Shown here: piece by piece, positions 1-7,217 of the stretch
Numbering within the stretch: the stretch's first letter is position 1
How the letters are laid out: every line of letters begins with the position of its first letter
Source of the DNA: an uncultured Collinsella sp.
Lineage (GTDB): Bacteria; Actinomycetota; Coriobacteriia; Coriobacteriales; Coriobacteriaceae
DNA length: 19,205 nucleotides
Assembly (NCBI GenBank): GCA_902475475.1
Contig: CABRZY010000009.1
Span: 1 to 19,205 of the forward strand
Direction: 5' to 3'
Made by a program: the position numbers and the translations under genes
The notes under the pieces: model-generated
Database searches by the model: none
What the model saw: the letters and a program-made list of their open reading frames with translations, nothing else
Told to the model about the DNA's origin: nothing

Positions 1-360
1 CTCAACGCGCGGGGTCTCGTCGGCGAGAATCGCCATGACCTGCGCGCTCACCTCGCGGTAGCGATCAAAGTGCCCGTGCGTCCAAATGGCTTGCGGGCAC
101 AAGCGCCGCGCCTCGGCCGAGGCCATGGCAGAGTGCACGCCAAAGCGACGTGCCTCATACGAACACGTGGACACGACGCCACGCGAATCGGCGTCTCCGC
201 CCACGATGAGCGGTTTTCCGCGCCATTCGGGATGGTCGAGCATCTCCACGCTCGCAAAAAACGCATCGAGGTCCATGAGGCCCACCGCCGGACCCGTCCA
301 GGGAGGCGGCGTGACGCCCGTGGCATCCTCATAACCGTATGTATGTTCGCGTCTTTCCAT
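1..360 (-). CDS. dinB: DNA polymerase IV (Y-family), N-terminal part, cut by window edge
   Basis: Error-prone Y-family polymerase used for translesion synthesis. The reverse complement reads 120 codons from ATG at 360-358 to the window edge without a stop. Residues 29-39 read MDLDAFFASVE, the family signature holding the first metal-binding Asp (D30) and the steric-gate aromatic (F35). Further on come KPLIVGGD and SYEARRFGVHSAM, typical of the DinB palm and fingers. A 28-residue N-terminal extension precedes the catalytic motif, longer than the E. coli protein has. The ATG at 365-363 is out of frame with these motifs. The gene is divergent from rpsP. Only the N-terminal third or so is present, so integrity of the rest cannot be judged. 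The family is seen directly in the motifs; the function is known from the family. Confidence 0.93.
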   Translation of the reverse strand, partial: MERREHTYGYEDATGVTPPPWTGPAVGLMDLDAFFASVEMLDHPEWRGKPLIVGGDADSRGVVSTCSYEARRFGVHSAMASAEARRLCPQAIWTHGHFDRYREVSAQVMAILADETPRVE

Positions 361-366
361 GTCATG

Positions 367-372
367 AGTATA
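367..372 (-). promoter_or_regulatory. Candidate -10 box for dinB, placing the transcript start at the ATG
   Basis: On the minus strand TATACT (a strong -10 hexamer, identical to the one proposed for rplS) ends only 6 nt before the dinB ATG. A start 6-8 nt downstream of the hexamer would fall on or next to the A of ATG, giving a leaderless mRNA. In keeping with that, no Shine-Dalgarno sequence precedes the ATG. No convincing -35 lies 16-18 bp upstream. Confidence 0.5.
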
Positions 373-404
373 CCGCGCAGCTCATGTGGGGTGCGTGTAT
401 GTGC

Positions 405-432
405 TTGCAAATCCCGAATTCTTGTCTAAGAT
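405..432 (+). promoter_or_regulatory. Candidate promoter of the rpsP operon
   Basis: TTGCAA (405-410), a 16-bp spacer and TAAGAT (427-432) form a good sigma-70-type promoter about 130 nt upstream of rpsP. A second, weaker candidate is TTCACC (477-482), 17 bp, TATTAT (500-505), closer to the gene. Which is used, or both, cannot be decided from sequence. Confidence 0.5.
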
Positions 433-561
433 ATGGATTTGCCCTCGACTACACCGAAGAAGTTGGTCTCACGGACTTCACCTGCCCGCGTCGATGGCGT
501 ATTATGTTCAACTGTTTGTTTGTAGTTGCAGCCTAAAGCTGCTTGGTTGGAGGAGTTTCCT

Positions 562-903
562 TTGGCAGTCAAGATTCGCCTTGCTCGTCACGGCGCTAAG
601 AAGCGTCCGTACTACCGTGTCGTCGTCGCCGATTCCCGCGCCCCGCGTGACGGTCGTATCATCGAGGAGGTTGGCCGCTACAACCCGATGACCGCCCCCA
701 AGACCATCAACCTCGACCTCGAGAAGATCGCCGACTGGCAGTCCAAGGGCGCTCAGCTCACCGACGCCGTCGCCGCTCTGGTCAAGGCCGCCAACGAGGG
801 CGAGAAGACCGAGACCGTCGTCAAGAAGTCCAAGAAGCAGCTCGCCAAAGAGGCCGAGGCCGCTAAGGCTGCCGCTGAGGCCGCTGAGGGCGCCGAGGAG
901 TAA
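562..903 (+). CDS. rpsP: 30S ribosomal protein S16
   Basis: Small-subunit protein S16, needed for 30S assembly. The N-terminus AVKIRLARHGAKKRPYYRVV and the following DSRAPRDGRIIEEVGRYNP are classic S16. The start is TTG at 562: GGAGG at 549-553 is 8 nt upstream and translation gives the expected first residues. An in-frame upstream ATG (526) would add 12 non-S16 residues. The product is 113 aa, longer than the usual 80-90, because of a C-terminal tail of about 30 residues rich in Lys and then Ala/Glu. First gene of rpsP-khpA-rimM-trmD-lepB. The tail is low-complexity and probably disordered; its role is unknown. Confidence 0.97.
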   Translation: MAVKIRLARHGAKKRPYYRVVVADSRAPRDGRIIEEVGRYNPMTAPKTINLDLEKIADWQSKGAQLTDAVAALVKAANEGEKTETVVKKSKKQLAKEAEAAKAAAEAAEGAEE

Positions 904-906
904 ATC

Positions 907-1191
907 GTGCCTGAGGTTGACGCTGCACAGCTCGAGGGTGAGGCAATGCTCTCAGATCGCATCGCCGATCTCGTCGAATATCTCGTTGTTCAGATCGTCG
1001 ACGACCCGGATTCCGTGAGCCTTGAGGTCATCGATGGCGACGACGCCTCTACGATTGAGGTTTCTGTCGCCGAGGATGACGTCGCTAAGGTCATCGGCCG
1101 TCGTGGCCGTACCATCAAGGCCATTCGCACGCTCGCCCGTGCACTGGCCGCTCGCCTCGACACTGCTGTCGAGGTAGAGGTTCTGGGCTAG
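907..1191 (+). CDS. khpA: KH-domain RNA-binding protein KhpA
   Basis: Small single-KH RNA-binding protein found between rpsP and rimM in many Gram-positive bacteria, where it typically pairs with KhpB. The KH signature is visible as KVIGRRGRTIKAIRTLARA, with the GRRG loop that contacts RNA. The residues before it (LVEYLVVQIVDDPDSV) match the family N-terminus. Two starts are possible: GTG 907, with GAGGAG 6 nt upstream and 3 nt after the rpsP stop (94 aa), or ATG 946, with GAGGG 7 nt upstream (81 aa). The shorter form is closer to the usual family length of about 75-80 aa, and the extra 13 residues look non-conserved, so 946 is a serious alternative. Followed 4 nt later by rimM. Confidence 0.9.
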   Translation: MPEVDAAQLEGEAMLSDRIADLVEYLVVQIVDDPDSVSLEVIDGDDASTIEVSVAEDDVAKVIGRRGRTIKAIRTLARALAARLDTAVEVEVLG

Positions 1192-1195
1192 GACC

Positions 1196-1717
1196 TTGAG
1201 GTCCCAGTACAAAAACATCGCCCGTGTGGTCAAGCCGCACGGAAGGAAGGGGGAGGTCCTCGCGCAGCCGCTGCGGGGGCTTCCTTCTGTATTAGAGCCG
1301 GGTATGCGCGTCGCCCTGATGCCGCCGGCGCTCAAGCGCGACCGCTTTTGCACGGTCGTGTCCGTCTCCGATACGGGCGATGGCGATCTGGTCTCGTTTG
1401 AGGGCATTGACGACTTGACGGCCGCCGAGGGCATCACGGGATGCTACGTGCTGGCAAATCGTGACGACTTTGAGCTCGATTCACTCGACGCCGCCTATAC
1501 CGACCTGATGGGTCGCGAGGTGGTCGACGAGCGCTTCGGTTCGCTCGGCACGATCGTCGAGATCATGTCGACGCCCGCTAACGATGTTTGGGTTGTCGAG
1601 GGCGATCGGTACGGCGAGGTACTGATTCCCGTGATCGAGCAGGTTGTGCTCGATCTTCCCGACACAGGAACAATTTCCGTCCACGTTATGGACGGCCTGA
1701 TCGATATGGACAAGTAG
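1196..1717 (+). CDS. rimM: Ribosome maturation factor RimM
   Basis: 16S rRNA processing and 30S-maturation factor that acts with S19 on the head of the small subunit. The N-terminal RimM barrel begins at IARVVKPHGRKGEVLAQPL (residues 8-26). The C-terminal PRC-barrel half includes DLMGREVVDERFGSLGTIVEI and ends with a conserved-looking block, EVLIPVIEQVVLDLP, near residues 135-150. 173 aa, normal for the family. The start is TTG 1196, four nucleotides after khpA, with only a weak ribosome binding site of its own, so translation is probably coupled to khpA. Genetic order khpA-rimM-trmD is conserved across bacteria and supports the call. Confidence 0.96.
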   Translation: MRSQYKNIARVVKPHGRKGEVLAQPLRGLPSVLEPGMRVALMPPALKRDRFCTVVSVSDTGDGDLVSFEGIDDLTAAEGITGCYVLANRDDFELDSLDAAYTDLMGREVVDERFGSLGTIVEIMSTPANDVWVVEGDRYGEVLIPVIEQVVLDLPDTGTISVHVMDGLIDMDK

Positions 1718-1727
1718 GGAGGACAAC

Positions 1728-2486
1728 ATGCTGATTGAGACCCTTTCGGTCTTTCCCGAGATGTTTGAGCCCGTCATGTCCACATCGATTTTGGGCCGCG
1801 CCCGCAAGGCCGGCCTTTTTGATTTTAAGGCGTATAACCTGCGCGACTGGACGCACGACCGCCATCGTACCGTCGATGACGAGCCGTACGGCGGCGGGCA
1901 GGGCATGCTCATGAAGGTCGAGCCTATCGCCGAGGCCATCGAGGCCATTAGCGCGGAGGGCCCCAAGCCAACGGTGGTGTTCTTCACCCCGTGCGGCGAG
2001 CCCTTTACGCAGCATGTGGCCGAGCGCCTGCTCAAAAGCGAGCGCCTGCTGTTTGTGTGCAGCCGTTACGAAGGTGTCGACGAGCGTGCCTATGCGTATG
2101 CCGACGAGCGCCTGTCGATCGGCGATTACGTGCTCACGGGCGGCGAGCTTCCCGCTATGGTCGTTGCCGATGCCGTCGTACGCCTGATTCCCGGCGCCCT
2201 TGGTGACGAGATGAGCAACGTCGACGAGTCGTTCTCGACCGCCGAGGACGGAGGCCTGCTCGAGTATGCGCAGTACACCCGTCCTGCCGAATTCAACGGC
2301 GAGGGCGTGCCGCCGGTGCTCGTGAGCGGTGACCATGCCAAGGTTGACGCCTGGCGCCGTAAGAATGCCATCGAGCGCACCTGTCGCTGGCGTCCCGATC
2401 TGATCGAGACGGCGCGGCTTACGCCCCAGGAGCGCGCATACGCGCAGGAGATTCTGGACGCTTCGTATTCGCAGAGCGAGGAGTGA
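1728..2486 (+). CDS. trmD: tRNA (guanine-37-N1)-methyltransferase TrmD
   Basis: SAM-dependent enzyme that methylates G37 next to the anticodon and so prevents +1 frameshifting. SPOUT-family motifs are all present: GGGQGM (residues 55-60), RYEGVDER (113-120), IGDYVLTGGELPAM (131-144, part of the trefoil knot that holds SAM) and GLLEYAQYTRP (176-186). 252 aa, full length. The ATG at 1728 has GGGAGGA 5-6 nt upstream. The stop overlaps the region just ahead of lepB, so the two are translated from one mRNA. No anomalies. Confidence 0.98.
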   Translation: MLIETLSVFPEMFEPVMSTSILGRARKAGLFDFKAYNLRDWTHDRHRTVDDEPYGGGQGMLMKVEPIAEAIEAISAEGPKPTVVFFTPCGEPFTQHVAERLLKSERLLFVCSRYEGVDERAYAYADERLSIGDYVLTGGELPAMVVADAVVRLIPGALGDEMSNVDESFSTAEDGGLLEYAQYTRPAEFNGEGVPPVLVSGDHAKVDAWRRKNAIERTCRWRPDLIETARLTPQERAYAQEILDASYSQSEE

Positions 2487-2488
2487 GA

Positions 2489-3052
2489 ATGGTTCCATCG
2501 CAGCATTCCGCGTTGAGGGGCGCCTTTGAGTGGATTGCGGTCATCGCAATCGCGCTCGTGGCCACCTTCCTGATCCGCACCTTTGTGGTCGAGCCCTTTG
2601 TGGTGCCCACCGGCTCCATGGAGGACACGATCGAGATTGGCGACCAGATCCTGGCGCAAAAGGTGAGCCTGGAGCTCGGGCAGCCTGTCAAACAGGGCGA
2701 TATCGTGGTGTTTCACAACCCCGATGGCACCTCCGAGCACGATGTTCTTGTCAAGCGCGTTATCGCCACGGCCGGCCAGACGGTCGATTTGCAGGACGGT
2801 CGCGTGGTCGTTGACGGCCAGGCGCTCGATGAGGACTATACGACCGGCATGAGCTGGCCGCTTTCGGTCCAGGCGCCCGCCGCCCAGGTGAGCTTTCCCT
2901 ACACCGTCCCCGATGACTGCGTGTGGGTGATGGGCGACAATCGAGAGAACTCTGCCGACTCACGCTACTTTGGTCCCGTCGATCGCTCTGATTTGATCGC
3001 TGTGGCGCTTGTGCGTTACTGGCCGCTCAACCGCATCGGCGCTATCGATTAA
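2489..3052 (+). CDS. lepB: Signal peptidase I
   Basis: Membrane serine protease that removes signal peptides from Sec/Tat-exported proteins. One N-terminal transmembrane segment (about residues 12-30, WIAVIAIALVATFLI) is followed by the catalytic PTGSMEDT with Ser43, and VLVKRVIA with the general-base Lys89. Box E is GDNRENSADSR at 149-159. 187 aa, typical of the short Gram-positive type. Start ATG 2489 has GAGGAG 5 nt upstream; a GTG at 2483, in the same frame and overlapping the trmD stop, is possible but its ribosome binding site would be too close. The gene lies directly after trmD, where rplS more often sits. Confidence 0.96.
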   Translation: MVPSQHSALRGAFEWIAVIAIALVATFLIRTFVVEPFVVPTGSMEDTIEIGDQILAQKVSLELGQPVKQGDIVVFHNPDGTSEHDVLVKRVIATAGQTVDLQDGRVVVDGQALDEDYTTGMSWPLSVQAPAAQVSFPYTVPDDCVWVMGDNRENSADSRYFGPVDRSDLIAVALVRYWPLNRIGAID

Positions 3053-3059
3053 AAACCGC

Positions 3060-3065
3060 TATAGT
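3060..3065 (+). promoter_or_regulatory. Weak candidate -10 box upstream of glyQ
   Basis: TATAGT lies in the 59-bp gap between lepB and glyQ, 46 nt before the glyQ ATG. No recognisable -35 is found at the expected distance, and the gap is too short for a T-box leader. glyQS may instead be read through from the rpsP operon. Confidence 0.25.
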
Positions 3066-3111
3066 ACAGTACCTAACCGTGTATTCGTTTCGACGAGGGG
3101 ATATTAGAGGC

Positions 3112-4023
3112 ATGAACGCTTCATCGCTTTCCTTCCAAGACATCATCCTGCGCCTCCAGCAGTACTGGGGCGAGCAGGGCTGCGTCATTATGCAGCCCTA
3201 TGACTCCGAGGTCGGTGCCGGTACCTTCCATACCGCGACCACGCTGCGCTCGCTCGGTCCCGCCGAGTGGCGCACCTGCTATGCGCAGCCTTGCCGCCGT
3301 CCCGCCGACGGCCGCTACGGCGAGAACCCCAACCGCATGCAGCACTACTATCAGTTCCAGGTGCTCATCAAGCCGTCGCCGGTCAACGCCCAGGAGCTCT
3401 ACCTGGGTTCGCTGGCCGCCATTGGCCTGGACCCCAACGACCATGACGTCCGCTTTGTCGAGGACGACTGGGAGAGCCCGACCTTGGGCGCCTGGGGCCT
3501 TGGCTGGGAGGTCTGGCTCAACGGTATGGAGGTCACGCAGTTTACGTACTTCCAGCAGGTGGGCGGTATCGAGGTCGACCCCGTGCCCGTCGAGATTACC
3601 TATGGCCTGGAGCGTATAGCCATGTACGCCCAGGGCGTCAACTCGGTCTACGATCTGGTGTGGAGCTACCTGCCCGATGGCACGCCCATGACCTACGGCG
3701 ACGTGTTCCTCGAGAACGAGCGCGAGTTCAGTGCCTATAACTTTGAGGTCGCCAACGTCGAGATGATGCGTCAGAAGTTTGACGACTACGAGGCCGAGTG
3801 CCATTCCTGCCTGGAGCGCAAGCTGCCGCTGCCCGCATACGACTGCGTCATGAAGTGCAGCCACGCTTTCAATCTGCTCGATGCCCGCGGCGCTCTGTCT
3901 GCGGTCGAGCGTGCCAACTACATCCTGCGCGTCCGCGCCGTCGCCAAGGCGTGCTGCGAGGCCTATATGGCCGAGGTCGCCGGAGTCAACGAGAATGCCG
4001 ACCAGGAAGGCGAGGTGGCGTAA
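3112..4023 (+). CDS. glyQ: Glycyl-tRNA synthetase alpha subunit
   Basis: Catalytic-site subunit of the alpha2-beta2 (bacterial-type) class II glycyl-tRNA synthetase, which charges tRNA-Gly. Family landmarks include SFQDIILRLQQYWGEQGCVI near the start, PYDSEVGAGTFHTATTLR, YAQPCRRPADGRYGENPNR (motif 2 region), and ITYGLERIAMY (motif 3 region). 303 aa, normal length. ATG 3112 fits the family N-terminus; a GAGGGG at 3095-3100 is 11 nt upstream and GAGG abuts the start, so the ribosome binding site is not ideal. An in-frame start at 3079 would add 11 atypical residues. glyS starts 3 nt after the stop. Intact, in contrast to glyS. Confidence 0.97.
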   Translation: MNASSLSFQDIILRLQQYWGEQGCVIMQPYDSEVGAGTFHTATTLRSLGPAEWRTCYAQPCRRPADGRYGENPNRMQHYYQFQVLIKPSPVNAQELYLGSLAAIGLDPNDHDVRFVEDDWESPTLGAWGLGWEVWLNGMEVTQFTYFQQVGGIEVDPVPVEITYGLERIAMYAQGVNSVYDLVWSYLPDGTPMTYGDVFLENEREFSAYNFEVANVEMMRQKFDDYEAECHSCLERKLPLPAYDCVMKCSHAFNLLDARGALSAVERANYILRVRAVAKACCEAYMAEVAGVNENADQEGEVA

Positions 4024-4026
4024 GCC

Positions 4027-5391
4027 ATGGCAGACGCTAAGGATTTCCTGTTTGAGATCGGTACGGAGGAAATGCCCTCCGCACCGCTGAACAATGCCGT
4101 CAAGCAGCTTGGCACCATGATCGCCAAGGGTCTCGACGAGGCCGGTCTGGCCCACGGCGAGGTCCGCGTGATCTCGAGCCCGCGTCGCCTGGCTGCGCTC
4201 GTTGCCGACGTCGCCACCGCGACCGATGAGGTTCACGAGGTCAAGCGTGGCCCTGCGGCCAGCATCGCCTTCGACGCTGACGGTAACGCCACCAAGGCCG
4301 CCCAGGGCTTCGCCCGCAAGTGCGGTGTGGCTGCCGAGGACCTGGTCCGTCGCGAGGACACCGACGGCCGTGAGTACGTCTTTGCCGAGAAGAACATTCC
4401 TTCCGCTCCGGCTACTCCGATCCTGACGGCCCTGTGCGAGAAGACCATCGCCGGCCTGCAGTGGCCCAACTACCGTAGTCAGCGCTGGGGCCACGAGCAC
4501 GCCACCTTCGTGCGCCCGGTCCGCTGGATCTGCTGCCTTCTGGGCGAGGATGTTGTGCCCGTGTCGTTTGCCGACGTGACGAGCGGCAACACCACGCGCG
4601 GCCATCGCGTGCTTGGACCCGGTGACCACGTTGTCGCCAGCCCCGCCGCCTACGAGCAGGTGCTCGAGGACGCCGGCGTGCTTTCTGCCGAGCGCCGTCG
4701 CGAGGTGATTCTCGCCGGTATCTCTGAGGTTGAGGCCGCTCGCCCCGGCTGCCATGTCGACACGCCCAAGAAGGTTTTTGAGGAGGTCATCAACCTCTGT
4801 GAATGGCCGACGGTGCTCGTCGGTACCTTCGACGAGGAGTTCCTCAAGGTCCCGCACGAGATTATCTGCGAGTCCATGCTCACCAACCAGCGCTACTTCC
4901 CGATCTATGATGGCGAGGGTAAGCTCACGCGTGAGTTCGTGGTCGTTTCCAACAGCAAGCCCGAGAATGCCGAGCGCGTGATCGACGGCAACGAGCGCGT
5001 CGTGCGCGCCCGCCTGGACGACGCCAAGTTCTTCTATGAGGAGGACCTGAAGATCTCCCTCGACGAGTTCCGTGAGCGCCTGTCCAAGGTCGCTTTCCAG
5101 GAGAAGCTCGGCAGCGTGCTCGCCAAGTCCGAGCGCATCGAGCAGCTCGCGCTCGCTATTGCCCGCGAGGCTCATCTGGGCGCCCATCTTGCCGCCGACG
5201 CTGCTCGTGCCGCGCACCTGTGCAAGGCGGACCTGGTGTCCAACGCCGTCGTCGAGTTCACGAGCCAACAGGGCGTGATGGGCGGTTACTACGCCACGCG
5301 TGATGGGCGGTTACTACGCCACCGCGATGGGGGAGAACGACGAGGTCGCTCATGCTATTCGCGATCACTATCGTCCCCGCTTTGCCGGTGA
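4027..5391 (+). CDS. glyS: Glycyl-tRNA synthetase beta subunit, N-terminal part (frameshifted)
   Basis: Beta subunit of the two-subunit GlyRS, providing tRNA recognition. From ATG 4027 the frame reads FLFEIGTEEMPSAPL, SSPRRLAALV, WPNYRSQRWGHEHATFVRPVRW, LTNQRYFPIYD and FQEKLGSV, all GlyS hallmarks, up to QQGVMGGYYAT at about 5297. There a 25-bp tandem duplication (5273-5297 / 5298-5322) shifts the frame by +1 and the ORF ends with about 31 junk residues at 5391. The rest of the protein continues in another frame from 5300. Removing one repeat copy restores an uninterrupted GlyS. Since glyS is normally essential and no second copy is visible here, the break is likely an assembly error or very recent. 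Confidence 0.95.
   Translation: MADAKDFLFEIGTEEMPSAPLNNAVKQLGTMIAKGLDEAGLAHGEVRVISSPRRLAALVADVATATDEVHEVKRGPAASIAFDADGNATKAAQGFARKCGVAAEDLVRREDTDGREYVFAEKNIPSAPATPILTALCEKTIAGLQWPNYRSQRWGHEHATFVRPVRWICCLLGEDVVPVSFADVTSGNTTRGHRVLGPGDHVVASPAAYEQVLEDAGVLSAERRREVILAGISEVEAARPGCHVDTPKKVFEEVINLCEWPTVLVGTFDEEFLKVPHEIICESMLTNQRYFPIYDGEGKLTREFVVVSNSKPENAERVIDGNERVVRARLDDAKFFYEEDLKISLDEFRERLSKVAFQEKLGSVLAKSERIEQLALAIAREAHLGAHLAADAARAAHLCKADLVSNAVVEFTSQQGVMGGYYATRDGRLLRHRDGGERRGRSCYSRSLSSPLCR
5273..5322 (+). repeat. 25-bp perfect tandem duplication inside glyS
   Basis: Two identical, directly adjacent 25-bp copies (5273-5297 and 5298-5322), each beginning GCGTGATGGGC and encoding the conserved GVMGGYYAT stretch. 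Twenty-five is not a multiple of three, so this alone causes the glyS frameshift. Confidence 0.97.
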
Positions 5392-6223
5392 CGAGCTGCC
5401 CGAGGGCACCGCTGGCTGCATCGTGGCCTGCGCCGACAAGCTCGATACCATCGCCGGTATCTTTGCCATCGGCGAGCCCCCGACCGGCTCCACCGACCCC
5501 TACGCGCTGCGTCGTGCCGCTATCGGCATCATCAACATCCTGCGCGACCGCCTGCCGATCGACCCCACGTCGCTCATCGACTTCGCCCTCGAACTTTACA
5601 GTGAGCAGGGTATTGAGTTCGACGCCGCCGAGGTCGCCCAGCAGGTTCGTGACTTCTTCCATGGCCGCCTGGTGAGCATGGCCCGCGACGAAAAGATCCC
5701 GGCCGATACCGTTGCCGCCGTCTCCGCGGTGCACATTATCGCCCCGTCCGTCTTCTTCGCCCGCTGCGCCGCCCTCGACGAGGCCCGCAAGAACGACGCT
5801 GAGACGTTCGACAACCTGGCGACTGCCTATGCCCGCGCCGCGCATATCTCCAAGCCCGAGCTGGGTGCGGAGTATGACCGCAGCCTGATGGGCGAGGTCG
5901 AGCTCGCGCTTGCCGACGCCTCCGAGGCTGCTCAGACCGCTGTCGATGCCGCCCTTGCTGCCGAGGACTACCCGGCCGCATTTGCCGCCCTCGCCGCCCT
6001 GCGCGCGCCCATCGACCGTTTCTTCGATGAGGTCATGGTCATGGACAAGGACGAGCAGCTTCGCGATAATCGCCTTAAGCTGCTCAACCGCTTCGAGGCC
6101 GTTTTCTCCGGGGTCATGGACAAGGACGAGCAGCTCCGCGATAATCGCCTTAAGCTGCTCAACCGCTTCGAGGCCGTTTTCTCCGGCATCGCCAACATCG
6201 GTGAGCTTGCCCGCAAAAAGTAA
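5300..6223 (+). CDS. glyS: Glycyl-tRNA synthetase beta subunit, C-terminal part (frameshifted)
   Basis: Continuation of glyS after the duplication, entered at GTG 5300 or ATG 5303. It reads MGGYYATAMGENDEVAHAI, CADKLDTIAGIFAIGEPPTGSTDPYALRR (a very conserved GlyS block), then the C-terminal anticodon-binding-like region ending FFDEVMVMDKDEQLRDNRL and IANIGELARKK. Near the C-terminus the block VMDKDEQLRDNRL...FEAVFSG (25 residues) occurs twice in tandem from a 75-bp in-frame duplication; homologues have it once. It is unlikely to be translated as a separate protein because no ribosome binding site precedes 5300. Followed by ppsR. Confidence 0.93.
   Translation: MMGGYYATAMGENDEVAHAIRDHYRPRFAGDELPEGTAGCIVACADKLDTIAGIFAIGEPPTGSTDPYALRRAAIGIINILRDRLPIDPTSLIDFALELYSEQGIEFDAAEVAQQVRDFFHGRLVSMARDEKIPADTVAAVSAVHIIAPSVFFARCAALDEARKNDAETFDNLATAYARAAHISKPELGAEYDRSLMGEVELALADASEAAQTAVDAALAAEDYPAAFAALAALRAPIDRFFDEVMVMDKDEQLRDNRLKLLNRFEAVFSGVMDKDEQLRDNRLKLLNRFEAVFSGIANIGELARKK
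6037..6186 (+). repeat. 75-bp in-frame tandem duplication at the 3' end of glyS
   Basis: Copy 1 is 6037-6111 and copy 2 is 6112-6186. They differ at a single base, T6061 versus C6136, a synonymous Leu codon change (CTT/CTC). The duplication doubles a 25-residue conserved C-terminal block of GlyS. The silent difference suggests that the copies have separate histories, for example two strains joined in assembly, or an older duplication. Confidence 0.97.
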
Positions 6224-6257
6224 GCCAGCCTGCGCATAAGCGCATAAGGAGCCCCGC

Positions 6258-7133
6258 ATGGATTGCCCGGTCACCGCTCGTCCCACCGTTATCGTTATCT
6301 CCGACTCGCTCGGCGATACCGCTTGTGAGGTGGTGCTTGCGGCGTCCGGGCAATTTGATGAAGGGGCTTTTCGTGTTTTGCGCCTGCCTAAGGTGACCTC
6401 GGTGGAGCAGGTTAAGTCGTTTGTGGGGTCGCGCGTCGATGCGGATCATCGCGATATCGCTGTGTTCCACACCATCGTCGATCCGGCGCTGCGTGCCCGC
6501 GTCCTCGACTACCTGGGCATGCTGCATATCCGTTCGGTCGACCTGATCGGCCCGACACTCGCCGTGCTTTCATCGCTTATCGGCGTTGCGCCCAAGGGCG
6601 TGGCTGGCGTGATTCATAAGACCGACGACCGCTATTTCCACCGCATCGATGCCATGGAGTATTTCGTTGAGCACGATGACGGGCGCGGCTGCGACGATCT
6701 GTCGGGTGCCGATATCGTGCTGCTGGGCGTATCGCGCACGTCCAAGACGCCGCTGTCGATGTTTTTGGCCTTTCAAGGTTACAAGGTTGCCAATGTTCCG
6801 TTGGCCCATGGCATGGAGCCGCCCAAGTCAATTTACGAGGTCGACCCGATGCGTTTGTTTGGCCTGATTTCGACCGTCGACGTTATTTCCGAGATTCGCG
6901 ATAGCCGCTTGGGCGATGACTACGCCCGTGCCGTTGCCGGCTCCTATGCCGAGCCCGAGAGCGTGCGCAGCGAGCTCGAGGAAGCTCGTGCCCTCATGAA
7001 GCGCCTAGGCTGCTTTGTGGTGCGTACCGACGGCAAGGCCATCGAGGAAAGCGCTGCCGAGATCATTAGCCACTTGGAGGAAATCCAAGAAGCCCGCGCC
7101 CGCCGCGCCGCCAGTCGAGTGCAGCAAAGTTAG
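6258..7133 (+). CDS. ppsR: Pyruvate, phosphate dikinase regulatory protein (PPDK kinase/phosphorylase)
   Basis: Bifunctional DUF299-family enzyme that inactivates PPDK by ADP-dependent phosphorylation of a Thr near the catalytic His and reactivates it by phosphorolysis. The N-terminus VIVISDSLGDTA matches the family, and GVSRTSKTP at residues 157-165 is its P-loop-like nucleotide signature. Further conserved stretches are GVIHKTDDRYFHRIDAMEYFVEHDDG and ARALMKRLGCFVV. 291 aa, near the usual 270-290. ATG 6258 with AAGGAG 6 nt upstream. It lies 34 nt after glyS and about 300 bp before ppdK, its expected substrate; adjacency to ppdK makes the PPDK rather than PEP-synthase version of the activity the likely one. 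Intact. Confidence 0.95.
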   Translation: MDCPVTARPTVIVISDSLGDTACEVVLAASGQFDEGAFRVLRLPKVTSVEQVKSFVGSRVDADHRDIAVFHTIVDPALRARVLDYLGMLHIRSVDLIGPTLAVLSSLIGVAPKGVAGVIHKTDDRYFHRIDAMEYFVEHDDGRGCDDLSGADIVLLGVSRTSKTPLSMFLAFQGYKVANVPLAHGMEPPKSIYEVDPMRLFGLISTVDVISEIRDSRLGDDYARAVAGSYAEPESVRSELEEARALMKRLGCFVVRTDGKAIEESAAEIISHLEEIQEARARRAASRVQQS

Positions 7134-7166
7134 CTCATTGGAGTAGTTAAAAAGCCCCGTCCTAAA

Positions 7167-7195
7167 TAGACTACCTCAAAATAATGCACGATAAT
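7167..7195 (+). promoter_or_regulatory. Candidate ppdK promoter in the 297-bp ppsR-ppdK gap
   Basis: TAGACT (7167-7172), a 17-bp spacer and GATAAT (7190-7195) are a reasonable sigma-70-type promoter in an AT-rich stretch, about 235 nt before ppdK. A second candidate is the extended -10 TGGTATCTT (7247-7255), without a good -35. No clear terminator follows ppsR, so read-through is also possible. Apart from the repeats listed separately, nothing else is recognised in 7134-7430. Confidence 0.4.
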
Positions 7196-7217
7196 GATAA
7201 AGCGATTTAGCAAGAAA

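Noticed and set aside
48..410. 120-codon minus-strand frame starting upstream of dinB
   Set aside because: It is out of frame with the clear DinB motifs (MDLDAFFASVE) and is Arg-rich shadow sequence.
3053..3111. T-box riboswitch before glyQ
   Set aside because: The gap is only 59 bp and has no T-box core sequence or terminator.
3121..5268. 715-codon open frame on the minus strand opposite glyQ and glyS
   Set aside because: It lacks recognisable motifs, and the plus-strand GlyQ and GlyS sequences are clearly conserved. Long antisense frames are expected in GC-rich genes with biased codon use.
5273..5322. Programmed ribosomal frameshift in glyS
   Set aside because: There is no slippery heptamer or stimulatory structure; an exact 25-bp duplication fully explains the frame change.
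6037..6186. CRISPR-like or satellite repeat
   Set aside because: Only two directly abutting copies, no spacer, and inside conserved GlyS coding sequence.
6231..6248. GCGCATAA direct repeat before ppsR
   Set aside because: Two short copies partly overlapping the Shine-Dalgarno region; too short to support a function.
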